A stretch of 64,000 nt of DNA from Mikania micrantha (taxonomy: Eukaryota > Streptophyta > Magnoliopsida > Asterales > Asteraceae): positions 31,664,800-31,728,799 of the forward strand of contig CM018690.1 of the NCBI GenBank assembly GCA_009363875.1. Reading direction: 5' to 3'. The notes under the pieces were generated by a model that had not been told where the DNA came from, did not search any database, and worked only from the letters and a program-made list of their open reading frames with translations. Made by a program: the position numbers and the translations under genes. Within the stretch, counting starts at the first letter, position 1. Each line of letters starts with the position of its first letter. Of this stretch, positions 1 to 11,400 are shown piece after piece.

Positions 1-447
1 TTAAATGAACGAACATGAACAGAGGTCGTGTTTGTTCATTTATGTTCGTGAACGTTCGGTAACATGTTCGTTTACGTTTGTTTATGTTCGGTTAAGTTCA
101 TTTATTATATTTATTCATTAAATGTGTTGTATATTTTTATTTTTTTATTTTTAGTTTAATATCATAATTTTTAAGTTATTTTTATTTTAATACTATAATA
201 TTTTAGTTTATATATTTATAAATGATTATCTAGAATGCTTGAGATTAAGAGTGTTGATTTTTATTATTAAAATAATATGTGTTCGTGAACCGTTCGTGAA
301 CAAGCTTATAAATTCCTTAATGATCGAACACGAACAAGAATTTTCGTTCGGTTAGCGTTTGTGAACCGTTCATGAACAAGTTAAAAGTTAAACGAACGAA
401 CACGAACAAGGGCTCGTTCGTGTAAGTTCGGTTCGTTTACAGCCCTA
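1..447. mobile_element. hAT-like non-autonomous element, right part
   Basis: The stretch is full of GTTCGTGAAC-like inverted motifs and ends in GTTTACAGCCCTA, the complement of a TAGGGCTGTAAAC terminus, as in many plant hAT-type MITEs. The left end lies outside the window, so no target duplication can be tested. There is no coding capacity. The hAT assignment rests only on the terminus and the subterminal repeats. Confidence 0.5.
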
Positions 448-839
448 CTCGGATTAGTAAAAGAGATCGGGATTAAAGCGGATTATAGGAACAAATGTAG
501 TTGAATGGAGGCTAGAAGTTTCCTAGCACGGGGGAACTGATAATGCTAATCATATCCTAAAAGGCCCTATTAAATAAAGCACATGGGTTAAGAAAGTGTA
601 TAAACTGAACCATTCGGTTACGGTTACGGTTTACCCATCCCTAATAACTGAAATAATTGAAACCGAACCGATATGTGTATTTTCATCTATTTTTCATATG
701 TTTTCATGTATTTAAAGCATATTTTCATGTGTTTGAACCATATTTTCATGCATGTTTATGTATTTAATTTAATTTTCATGTATATGTATTTTTGAAAGAG
801 ATTCAAAAAACTTAAAAACAATAAAAACGAGTTTGATAG
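448..839. other. Non-coding, probable left part of a hAT-like element
   Basis: No gene is visible. From about 590 the sequence (AGAAAGTGTATAAACTGAACC, then CGGTTACGG repeats) resembles a decayed copy of the TAGAGGTGTGCAAA end seen in inverse orientation at 13184. The copia composite at 840-12979 may therefore be inserted inside one hAT-like element. The match is imperfect and I found no convincing 8-bp duplication. Confidence 0.35.
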
Positions 840-1414
840 TGTTGGGTCTAAAAAAGTCAAGACCAACGGTTATTTGGATATATGGAATGTAAACAAGAAG
901 TATTATGTATTTGTTGATTAGGGAGCAACGAGTCACCGCACGAGCCACTAAAGACTCAAGGTTACCAAGACACTTGATGACCAAAAGACCCGAAGACCAC
1001 AACAAATGATAGAGCGTAATTTATTATTTGTTATTTTTTATCATTTTGTTGTATTTGTTGTTTTTAGGGTATAGATCATGTGACACTATAAATAGAGATT
1101 ATTCTCATTTGTAGAAGAGTAACACAGACAAGAGAGTGTGTGAGGGTGTGCTTCAATGTAGTCTTGAGAGCTCTCCCCCATGAACTCCATGGATTCTTTA
1201 TCCATGGAGTTTGAGAGCATGTGAGGGGTAGGTAATGTAATTCTGTTGACTAATGAATCTTACTTTCTTTACATTGTTAGTTGTTACATTACATCTCAAA
1301 TTCGTTCTTGGCTGTGTTCTTCAACATCTTCACTCATCTTCAAGACTTTCTCTATTCATGTTCTGCTTAATCTTCACAAATCGGGTAGGTCATATTCTGC
1401 AACCGTTTTTAACA
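840..1414 (+). repeat. LTR of family B, first copy
   Basis: It begins TGTTGGGTC and ends TTTTTAACA, directly followed by TTGGTATCA, an initiator-Met-tRNA primer-binding sequence. A TATA box (ACTATAAATAG, about 1088) lies in the expected place. A perfect 12-bp stem with a 5-nt loop (1183-1211) follows about 95 bp downstream. A second copy at 1895-2470 is roughly 97% identical by eye. The preceding bases GATAG (835-839) nearly match GATAA after 12979. Confidence 0.88.
1183..1211 (+). other. Hairpin in LTR B downstream of the TATA box
   Basis: AACTCCATGGAT, loop TCTTT, ATCCATGGAGTT: a perfect 12-bp inverted repeat in the probable R/U5 part of the LTR. The copy in the second LTR (about 2238-2266) has one mismatch in the stem. 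It could shape the leader or 3' end of the element RNA. That role is inferred. Confidence 0.7.
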
Positions 1415-1894
1415 ATTGGTATCAATTGATGGATTGAAACTGATGGCAAGAGTGTTATAAGTGGTTTATCAGTGAAGACTTCGGTTTCATTGATGTGAAG
1501 ATTTCTTGTTTCTACTTTGAAGACTTTTAAGAATTAGACTGTTGGGACATGCATTACATTTATCTTTGAACCTTTATCTGTCACATGTTCATTACAAGGT
1601 TGGGATTCCTATACTTGAACTGACACCCTATATTCTGATATCCTTTGGTGGTGGGATGAAGATAAAGATTGCTAATCGTAGGGGGAACTTGATTAGAGGG
1701 GGTGAAGATAAATGAAAGACATGGAACTTCAAGAAGATTGTTTTGGGTTTGATAAGTGGAATAAAGATAGTTTCACAATTTGTTGCGGTGAAAGAAATAT
1801 GAATTGCATCTACACAAGTTCATTCTTATTATTCATATTTGTTTCATCATACTTCTGCATTGGCTTACATTCATCTAACCAAATAGGGGGAGAC
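1415..1894 (+). mobile_element. Short internal domain of a non-autonomous LTR-B element
   Basis: A 480-bp internal region lies between two LTR-B copies. It starts with a primer-binding-like TTGGTATCA and ends in a polypurine tract (AAATAGGGGGAGAC) next to the second LTR. No protein of the element type is encoded. The small open frames are not convincing. With the LTRs it forms a 1.63-kb unit like a TRIM or other deletion derivative. Confidence 0.72.
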
Positions 1895-2470
1895 TGTTGG
1901 GTCTAGAAAAGTCAAGACAAACGGTTAATTTGGATAGATGGAATGTAAACAAGAAGTATTATGTATTTGTTGATTAGGGAGCAACGAGTCACCGCACGAG
2001 CCACTAAAGACTCAAGATTACGAAGACACTTGATGACCAAAAGGCCCGAAGACCACAACAAATGATAGAGCGTAATTTATTATTTGTTATTTATTATCAT
2101 TTTGTTGTATTTGTTGTTTTTAGGGTATAGGTCATGTGACACTATAAATAGAGATTGTTCTCATTTGTAGAAGAGTAACACAGACAAGAGAGTGTGTGAG
2201 GGTGTGCGTCAATGTAGTCTTGAGAGCTCTCCCCCATGAACTCCATGGATTCTTTATCCATGAAGTTTCAGAGCATGTGAGGGGTAGGTAATGTAATCTT
2301 GTTGACTAATGAATCTTATTTTCTTTACATTGTTAGTTGTTACATTACATCTCAGATTCGTTCTTGGTTGTGTTCTTCAACATCTTCACTCATCTTCAAG
2401 ACTTTCTCTGTTCATGTTCTGCTTAATCTTCACAAATCGGGTAGGTCATATTCCGCAACCGTTTTTAACA
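1895..2470 (+). repeat. LTR of family B, second copy, acting as 5' LTR of a Sirevirus interior
   Basis: This is the same 576-bp LTR as at 840, with TATA box at about 2141. Unlike the first copy it is followed not by the short internal domain but by a full primer binding site and the untranslated leader of a Sirevirus whose own LTRs belong to an unrelated family. The join falls inside GGTATCA, shared by both elements. Confidence 0.88.
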
Positions 2471-2472
2471 AT

Positions 2473-2485
2473 TGGTATCAGAGCC
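2473..2485 (+). other. Primer binding site, initiator Met-tRNA type
   Basis: TGGTATCAGAGCC three bases after the LTR end matches the canonical plant Ty1/copia primer binding site. The leader to 2585 matches the leader of the minus-strand element closely. Confidence 0.85.
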
Positions 2486-2585
2486 TTGGCTCTTGAACTT
2501 AAGTGATTAATCATCCTTAAGTTACCAGTTCTATTTCTTCTAAAGTCTCACTACTTCAAAACTCATATTCTGTTTGTTTGTTCAA

Positions 2586-5330
2586 ATGGCTGCACTTAAC
2601 AAACATGATACAGAAAATGGTACTCTCAACAAGCCACCAATGTTCTCTAGAAGACTATGACACTTGGAAAGTTAGGATGGAGGGATTCATCAGGAACCAT
2701 GACTTCAAATTCTGGAAGTCAGTTCTTGAAGGGCCTTTCATTCCAATTGTTCCTGCTGCTGGCGCTAGTGGAGCACCTGTGCCAAAAGATCCAGCTCTCT
2801 ATTCAGTTGAAGACTACAAGAGAATGGAAGTGGACTCGATGGCTTTGTGGCTCATCCAGAGGGCCATCCCTAACTCAATCATACATGCATTCAAGAAATG
2901 CAAATCTGCTCAAGAGTTGTGGAACTCTCTACAACAAATGTATGAAGGATCAGAAGATGTCAAAGAAAATAAGAAGGACATGCTGAAACAGAATTTTGAG
3001 AACTTCTGTCAACAAAATAATGAGAAGATGACTTCTCAATATCTCAGGTATGTTTAGCTTGTTGATGAGTTAGTAGCTGCAGGTGTCAAAATGGAGAAGC
3101 AAGATGTGATTAGAAAGTTTCTTAGATCACTTCCACAAACGTGGAATATCTATTCTGTTGCCATCCGAAGAACAGAAAATCTAAGAACTCTGAAGCTCAG
3201 TGAACTGTTTGGTATACTCAGTGCTTACCAGATGGAAATAGATTCCCAGGAACCTAAACCCACCCATGTAACTCCTGGTTCAGCAGCACTCTATGCACCC
3301 ATCAAAAAATCTCCTTATCAGAGCTATCAACCTATTTACCACCCTACCTCCACACCCAATGTCACCTTTCTTGAAACACCAACTCCATCAACCACACACA
3401 CAAATCTTTTTTCCAACCCAACTCCACTTTTAACCTCTGGACAAGGAGCTTTCATGGCTGAGGAAACCAACTACTTTCACCTGTGCTAGGAAGACTTAGA
3501 TGGCATTCCTGCAGATGATCTTGAGGAGATGGACATCAACTACCAGATGGCCATGATCTCTTATAGAGCAAAGAAGTTCTACCAAAGAACTGGCAGACAG
3601 TTCAAAAAGCACAACATGAAGACTGGGTTTGGGCTTGACAAGTCTAAGCTCAAATGCTTCAACTGCCAACAGCTAGGGCATTTTGCCAGGAATGCAAGTC
3701 CACAGGCACTCAGCCATCAACTTCTGGGCAACCACCTCAAAGACCATCAAATTCATCAAACAATGCAAACATTGCAGAACAAGAATTTGCAGACTGGAGT
3801 TTCCAAGCTGAGGATGCTTCCATCTCCAACAGTGCTTTGATGGCAAATGACTCAACTTCTTCATTCAAGGTAACTGATGATATGTGCACACCTGAATGTT
3901 TAGAGAAGTTAAAATGTTTTTAAAAGAATAAACTCTCAACTCTGTAATGAACTTGAGTCCTTACAAGTTTTCAAGACAAATTTCTTTGAATCAGAAAGAA
4001 ATTACAAAGAAAAGATTGAGGAAATGGAAAAGACCATTTCAAGCTTAAAACATGAAGACACTAACAAACAGTGTCAAATTAACAATCTTTTAGAAAGACT
4101 AACCACTGCCAAGACAGAGCTAGTATTGGCTGAGTCTTATTGAGACAAATTTTTAAGCCAAGGTGAAAAGTATGAAAAACTTTTCAAAATGAGCAGCACA
4201 GCTGAACTGGTAAATAAGAAAGGGGCTGGTTTGGGCTATAACAAGGTGGAGCCTCCATCTGCCTATACTCCTAAGGTGGAGATTAGGTGTAAACCAGTAA
4301 CTAACCTTGTGTATGATGATGAGTTAGACATACACAAAGTGGCTCAAAGTGATGATTCCTCTGATCTGAACCCAAGTAACTCAACATGCTCAGGTGAGGA
4401 AGATACTCCCATTAATCTAGAAACAGAAAAACCAGCTTTGAAAATTAAGAAAAGAAATAAGAAAACTAAGAAAGATTCATCAGTTTTTATCAAAGTCAAG
4501 AATATACAAACTGGGAGTACCTCCTCAGATGATTATGTTACTTGTCCATCTGACAAGTCCAAAAGGGGTAGATCAAAGGAAAGAAAAGCCAATTTTTCAG
4601 GAAAACAAGTAAATCACCAAGTCGACAAGCCTGTTGGAACATCCAAACAATCAACTTCTGTGAACCAAAGCTCAATCTTCTTCAACAAAGACCAGCATCA
4701 ACAATCTCTCAGTAATCAGACTATATGTCTGATGTGTGGTGAGAAGAATCATTTTGCTGCTAATTGCTTCTATAATCCAAGAAGCAGAATGTTTTCTGAA
4801 ACAAAAGGAAGAGGAAGAAAGAAGAGCGGAGCAAGTCATCTGTTTCTTCGGAAGAACATGGAAGAAACTCAGTCAATAAAGTATCGGAAGCAAGTGCTTC
4901 TGATAGTCGGAAGAAGAAAAACAAGAGGGCTTCCGAAAAGAAGGCTTTGGAAGCACATGTAAAGATGTATTCCGAAGGACAGAAAGCATTGGAAGCACAT
5001 GCTAAGAAGACTTCCTACAAACCTAAGAAATCTTATCCCTTCGAAAGAAGAACATCGAAAGAAAAGCCCCACTTATCAGCTAAAACCAAGTCATCGAAAG
5101 GGAAAACTAAAAGTGCTTCCGATGGCTGTCAAAAGAAGCAACCTCTTCTGGCAACTTCCAAAGCCAAGCAAATATGGAAGAAGAAAGAACCAACAGAACC
5201 ATCTGTTCAACCACCTGTCCCACCAACATCATCATCTATTTCACCTAAGATGATGTCAAAGAAATTTACTTACAATGATGCAAATGGAAAACCCAAGACC
5301 ACATGGGCTTGGGTTCCCATCAGAAACTAA
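2586..5330 (+). pseudogene. Sirevirus gag (left copy), decayed
   Basis: Encodes the nucleocapsid/particle part of a Ty1/copia Gag-Pol. The ATG at 2586 opens a UBN2/DUF4219-like N-terminal region (YDTWKVRMEGF, LWNSLQQMYEG). A first zinc knuckle follows (CFNCQQLGHFA near 3655, last Cys lost here by frameshift), then a coiled-coil segment (3900-4140), a Lys/Ser-rich region, a second knuckle (CLMCGEKNHFAANC near 4723-4765) and a basic tail. Two knuckles and a long coiled-coil Gag fit Sireviruses. Damage: a 2-bp loss near 2642, TAG at 3055 and 3487 (both CAG in the other copy), a frameshift after the first knuckle, TGA near 4141 and TAA at 5328. The other copy reads through that last position, so Gag and Pol were probably one frame. 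Confidence 0.88.
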
Positions 5331-7906
5331 TTCACTTCTGGTCATGTGCAGGGACAGCAGGAATCAAAGAGCAACTTGTGGATAGTTGACAGTGGCTGTT
5401 CCAGGCACATGACAGGCAGCAAGACTCACCTGCACAAATTTGAACCATTCTTTGGAGGGTCTGTCGCATTTGGAAGTGATCCAGTGGGAGGTTACATCAC
5501 AGGAAGGGGCACAATCACAAATGGCAAGGTAATCTTTGAGAATGTGCATTTTGTAAAGGAACTAAATTACAATTTACTGAGTGTATCACAGGTGTGTGAT
5601 CAAAAGCACAACACGTTGTTTACTGAATATGAATGCATAGTTCTGAAGCCAGGGTTTGTAGTCCCAAATGATCAGATCCTGCTCAGGGCTCCAAGAAGAA
5701 ACAACATGTATATGATAGACATGAGCACAGCTGCACCACTTAGTAATATAAGTTGCTTTGTCTCAAAAGCTTCACTTGATGAATCATCTCTTTGGCATAG
5801 GAGACTTTGTCATGTAAACCTTAAAAACATGAATAAACTTGTCAAAAACAATCTAGTAACTGGTTTACCAACAAAAGAATTCATCTGTGTTGATAAATGT
5901 GTTGCATGCTTGAAAGGTAAGCAACACAAAACATCCCATCATGCCAAAGAGATAAATTCAATCACAACAGTCCTGCATTTGCTTCATATGGACTTGTTTG
6001 GCCCCACAAGTGTTAAAAGTCTTGGTAGAAAATCATACTGCTTGGTAGTCACTGAGATGATTTCGCTAGGTATACCTGGGTATTTTTCTTAAGTACCAAG
6101 GTTGAAACTGCTGAGACCCTAAAGTCATTCATACTTAGGGTAGAGAATGAAAGTGACCACCATGTAAAAATAATCAGATCAGATCAGGGAACATAATTCA
6201 AGAATCATGTTTTAAATTCTTTTTGAGAATCTAAAGGTATCACAAGACAATTTAGTGCTCCTAGGACTTCACAACAAAATAGTGTTGTTGAGAGAAGGAA
6301 TTGGACACTAATTGAGACTGCAAGAACCATGTTGTCTGATGCCAAACTTCCAATACCTTTTTGGGCAGAAGCAGCCAACACTGCCTGTTATGTCCAAAAT
6401 AGAGTATTGGTAGTTAAGACACATGGTATGACTCCTTATGAAATTTGGCATAAAAGAAAGCCATTTATTGGATTTCTTAAACCATTTGGATGTCAGTGCA
6501 CCATCTTGAATACTAAAGATCATTTAGCCAAGTTTTCTGAGATATCAGCAGAGGGCTACTTTGTTGGGTACTCTTCACATGCAAAAGCATATAGAGTATA
6601 CATCAAAGCTTCCAGAATTATTGAAGAGTCTGCAAATGTTCAGTTCAATGAACATACTATCAATAAGCCTAGAACTGGTCCTGATTGGCTATTTGATCTT
6701 GATAGCTTTACATCTGCATTTAATCTTGTGAAAGAGTATGTTCCAGAGTTACAGTCAACTACCACAGACTCCTCTCAGTCCACAAGAGAAGAAGACTTTC
6801 GTGTTGAACTGCCAATAGCTTCAAGACAAATCTTGGCAGAATTCACTTCAGCACATAATGATGTCTCTCAGACTGAAACAGTGAACACATCTCATGTTGT
6901 TCCCTTAAGTGACTCTACAACAGTTCCAATGAGTCAAGAAGAAGATGTGAGTCCCTCAGCTAATACAAACTCTCAGGAAACCTCATCTCCCAGAGAAAGT
7001 GATCCTACAACAGTCCAATCCCAAAGACCACAATATATGCCAGAAATCCAGCTTGAGGTGGTACTCCTAACCTTGAGTCAAGAAATCTGGACCTAGCTTC
7101 TCAGCTGGATGTGATTCCTAGAACTCGCATCCATAACACCCATCTAATTGAGAACATTATTGGTAATATTGAAGAAGGAGTAAGAACAAGAAGCTCTATG
7201 CATGAAGCAAACATCTGTTTGTTTTCTTGCTTTCTATCTCAAGTAGAACCAAAGAAAGTTGCTGAAGCATTGAAAGACAATAGTTGGGTAGAAGCCATGC
7301 AGGAGGAGCTTCTTCAATTTGAAAGGCAGGGATTTTGGAAGATTTGCCCTTTACCTAAGGGAAAGTATGCCATTGGAACAAAATGGGTGTTCAGAAACAA
7401 GAAGGATGACAAAGGATGCCTAGAAATGAAGATTTTCAGTTCATGGCTTATACTGACAGTGATTATGGAGGTTGCAATATTAGCAAGAAATCCACATCAG
7501 GAGGATGTCAATTTCTTGGATCCAGAATTGTGTCTTGGCAATGCAAGAAACAGTCATGTGTTTCTACTTCTACTGCAAAGGCAGAATACATAGCTGCATC
7601 TAGCTGTTGTGCTAAAGTTATATGGATTCAAAATCAGATGAAGGATTATGGAGTAGAGCTGTTTAACACTCCTATACAGATAGACAATTCAGTGTAATCT
7701 CCATCACCAATAATCCTGTCAAGCATTCCAAGACCAAGCATATTGATATCAGGTATCATTTCATCAGAGATTGTGCAGAAAAGAAGTTGATTCATCTAGT
7801 CAAAGTTGATACAGAACACAATCTGGCTGATCTCTTCACCAAGGCATTTAATAAAGGAAGATTCAGGTATTTAATAACAGCCATTGGCATGATTAACTTT
7901 GAGTAA
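5331..7906 (+). pseudogene. Sirevirus pol (left copy), RT core deleted
   Basis: Domain order is Ty1/copia: aspartic protease (WIVDSGCSRHMTG near 5380), GAG-pre-integrase zinc-binding motif (WHRRLCHVN with CVACLKG, 5790-5920), integrase core (MDLFGP near 5988), then RT and RNase H. The integrase frame breaks near 6055 and has a TAA near 6194. RT starts (AIGTKWVFRNKKDDKG, about 7365-7415) but jumps directly to the RNase H region (ARNEDFQFMAYTDSDYGG equivalent, from about 7420). Compared with the right copy, about 0.86 kb including the YVDD catalytic motif is missing. The RNase H tail ends with the TAA at 7904. It cannot be autonomous. Confidence 0.9.
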
Positions 7907-8345
7907 ATGAATTGATAAGGAATGAATAATTCTTCTGAAGATAAACTTAAATTATCTTCTGATGAGTAATTACTCATCAGAAGATAGTTTAAGTCTTCGG
8001 AAGCATTCTTCCTTCCTTAAGTCGGAAGAAGTCACATTTCAGAAGATAAATTCCCTTCTGAAGTATTATCCTTCCGATACATTATACCTTCGGAAGCTCA
8101 ATCTTCAGAACTTACTCTTCAGAAGAAGACGTCTTCCGAAGAACAATTCTTTTGATGAATGTATCTAAGTCTTCAGAAGATACACTTCCGATTATATATT
8201 TATATGCTTCGGAAGTAAGTATCTTCCGAAGAACATTTTTGGTTCTATGAACTACTTCTAATGACTAATCCCCTCGGAAGCAACTTTGTCCTTAGAGAAT
8301 TTTGAATATTAAAACAGCTGTTCTCGGAAGACCTTTTCCTGACAT
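7907..8345 (+). repeat. Palindrome-rich linker between pol and the third ORF
   Basis: Non-coding. It holds a dense cluster of CTTCNGAAG 9-bp palindromes and close variants (for example near 7930, 7996, 8058, 8090, 8118, 8133, 8172, 8208, 8227). The same motif clusters in the matching linker of the right copy (21490-21960), in the Sirevirus LTRs and in the gag tail. Sireviruses are known to carry clustered palindromes in non-coding parts. The particular core seen here is read directly from this sequence. Confidence 0.8.
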
Positions 8346-8396
8346 CCGGATCTCAAAATTTAATGTGACTCTATATTAAATGCTGACATCCGAAAG

Positions 8397-8405
8397 TATA
8401 AAAGG
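8397..8405 (+). promoter_or_regulatory. Candidate internal TATA box for the third ORF
   Basis: TATAAAAGG lies 99 bp before the ATG at 8496, followed by a pyrimidine-rich leader and a good initiation context (GCCATGG). The right copy keeps the same arrangement (TATAAAAAGG at 21461-21470, ATG at 21370, context ACCATGG). Conservation in two decayed copies supports a real promoter. Transcription from it is not shown. Confidence 0.6.
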
Positions 8406-8495
8406 ATCTCCCGCTCATCCATTTTCTCTCACCATTTCATTTCAAATTGATTTTCTCTTTTCTCTCCAAATTAAACCTAAAAACCGTCGATCGCC

Positions 8496-11400
8496 ATGGA
8501 ATTCCTTGCCTTCAGACCCTCTCACAATCTTCCTGCGGAGTTATCAGCAGACAATGATGCTGATTTTGCTCCGATCATCTCCTTCCTTCGAAGTAGCAGG
8601 TAGTTATTCGCTCTCACAGTTCAACCCCTGGTGTATGAGTCGCATCACCAGCAATTTTGGGGTTCATGTTCCGTTTCTACATCTCCCAATGGTAGAACTC
8701 TTCATGCTACCATTTATGCTCATCCTATTGCTATCAATGTGGAGACCATCTGTCGACATCTTCAACTCAGTGATGCTGGGGGAAGGGTCTCATTCACAAA
8801 GGATGAGGTAGCACGGAACTTTAGGTCTATGGGATACGAAGGTCCTCTCCCTACAACAACTTATTTGAAGGGTAGAGTGTCCTATAATTATAAGTATCTC
8901 ATACATCTCTTTTTGCACTGTCTCTCTAATAAGACAGGTGGTTGGGATCAAGTTCCATCTGAATTAGCTTCGGTTATTCATGGCTTGGTCTCAAACCAAC
9001 TCTTTAACTTTTCTGCTTTCATTTTCAATAATTTGTTAGACAATATTTCGTCTCCAAATAAATTTTGTATGTATCCCAAATTTTTGCAGCACATCTTTGA
9101 TAGTGAGTTAGGTTATGTTCTCTCACTCACTGGGAATACATACAAAGTTCCATTGGTCACTTCTAAGGTTTTTGTTCAGATAAAGAAGAAGAGTAACCAA
9201 TTCTCTGGGAACTTTACTCCTCTTCTTTCCTCTATGGAGATACCTACTCCAGAAGGTGACAGCTCGGTTGCACCCACAGATGCTGATATAACACCTTCCA
9301 CATCTATTCCCCATCCCATCACAATCACATACAAACGCCGCCGAACCCCTGAACAGCTCTCTACAGCTGTTCAGGCCCCTTCTTCTGAACCAGTCAAGAA
9401 AAAGGTGAAAAGAACTGCCAAGGGCACAGTTCCACCTAAGGTGAAGACCACACCTGTCTCCACAGGTTCTTCCTCTGGAACCTGTGGCTGCCCTCAACCT
9501 GCCTGAAAGCCCTCAGAGTATGTCACCATACATATCTGAGAATATCCAAAGGGATGCCCCCATCATTGAGTCTGCTTCTGATGAAGCAACTCCATTAGAT
9601 CAGAGACTGTCTCCTAGGTCTCCAGGTTCATATTACCCAGAAATGCCCCCCACCCATTCTCTTACCCAGGCTCAAGGAACTTCTGTTATGGCTGTGGAGG
9701 AACCACTCTCTCCCACTACCCGAACACTAATGAGAGTGGTGACACAGTTACAAGCAAGGTTCCCCGACACAGAGCCTACCACTTCAGAGGTTGATCCCAG
9801 GAGTTCAGAAGGGGTCAATGTAGATGAGGCTGCCACTACTGCTGAACCTTCTCAGGTTCTTTAGGACAGTGGTACAGGCAATAGGACCTCATCTGCGACA
9901 ACCCACACTGGGGAGGACTTCTTTGAAGCCCTTCTCAATGAGGGGTACCCAGGTTGCCAAGAAACCACATCTGCTGGTGGAGGTGCAGGAGCTAGGCTCA
10001 GGACTCCATCACCCAGCGTTTCCACTCAAGTGGATGAGGGCACCAAAACACAGGAATTGACGGCCACCATCTCATCTCTCCAAGCCAGCGTAGCTCACCT
10101 GGAAGCTGAGGTTGCTACCATGCGGCTTGAGGTCCAGGCCAAAGAGGCTACTATCCTGGACCTCAGGAGCAGACCACCAATTGTGTGTGCTCCATTTTGT
10201 CCTGATCCTGCTACTACTACCTTTGTCTCACCTGATGCTACCAAAAAGGGGGAGAATGTAACATCTGTAGGGTCAGGATCAGAAGGAAGAGAAGAGGAAG
10301 TTGCACAAGATGTCAACCCATCCATAGTCACCTTGACTAATGAATGGGATGAATTCTTGAGCACTTACTTTAATCACTCTACTACTTCCTCTTCCTCTTC
10401 TTCTGCTAATAGTGAGGCTGCCATGGAGGAACCAATTCAAGAACAACAACCTATCTCCATGGAGCCTAGGTCCCCTGTTGGGACTCAACAGTCCCCCTCT
10501 GGGACTAAGTCTCCTCCTAAGACTACAGCCCAGGTTGCCATGGAGGATACCACTCAAGAAGAACAACCTATCTCCATGGAACCTGTGTCCCCTTCTGGGA
10601 CAAAGGCTGCTGATAAGGAATCACCCAAAATGGTTGGTCAACTGGAGGAGGCAGTGAATGCTAAGGTTAACTTCGAAGCTGCAGCTGCTTCCGAAGGCCC
10701 AGTCATTATTGATGATTCCTCCACAGAGGAGCTAGTTTCCAATGAACCACCTATGAGGCTACAGGATCCATCTCCTCTGGGATAAAAATGGTGGGCAAAG
10801 GAAAAAGGAAGCTGACCCCAGAGGAGGAAGCAGAACAGGAGGAGAGGATACCAAAGAAGAAGAAGAAGGGCCGACCAGACACTTTCCTGGATAATGAGCT
10901 CATCAGACTCTCTGCTCTTCTCCTAGAGAAGGGGTATGAAATTTATGAGGTACTGCTCTGGTCGGTACCTGAAATGGCTGCTGAGCTGAAGAAGGTGCAG
11001 CAGCAAGAACAGGCAGCTGCTGCATCAAAAGCCATGACTGCACTTACAAAGAAACAAAAGGATACAGCCTACAGAGACAAAATGAAGGCTATCCTCCTGC
11101 AGTATGGCTTCCATGCTCGGCAGCTAGGCCCCATGAAGAACTCAACCATGGACATGCACGTTAGAGACATAAAAGCCAAGATTGCCAGAGGTGAGTTACC
11201 TTCTATGGAGATGATACAGGCCTAAAGGGCAAGCCTAAACTTGGGCTTGGGTTTAGAGGGAGGAGTAAGAATAGAAATACCCCTCTCTGGTGCAGGGATT
11301 AAAGAGGGTGAAGAAGTCATGTGTGGGGAAGTTACAAAAGCCATGTTCCCCAACATGTTCCCCCTAGACCTTGAGAAAGAACCAGCAGCTCCTCCATCAA

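Noticed and set aside
7907..8345. Heat-shock elements in the palindrome array
   Set aside because: Heat-shock elements need GAA and TTC blocks spaced by two bases. Here the core is TTC-N-GAA with one base, so the match is not the consensus.
9123..9497. 124-codon minus-strand frame
   Set aside because: Shadow of the conserved third ORF on the plus strand.
8496..9500. Longin/synaptobrevin-type vesicle protein
   Set aside because: No membrane anchor or SNARE motif is visible. The label is, as I recall, an automatic annotation of homologues.
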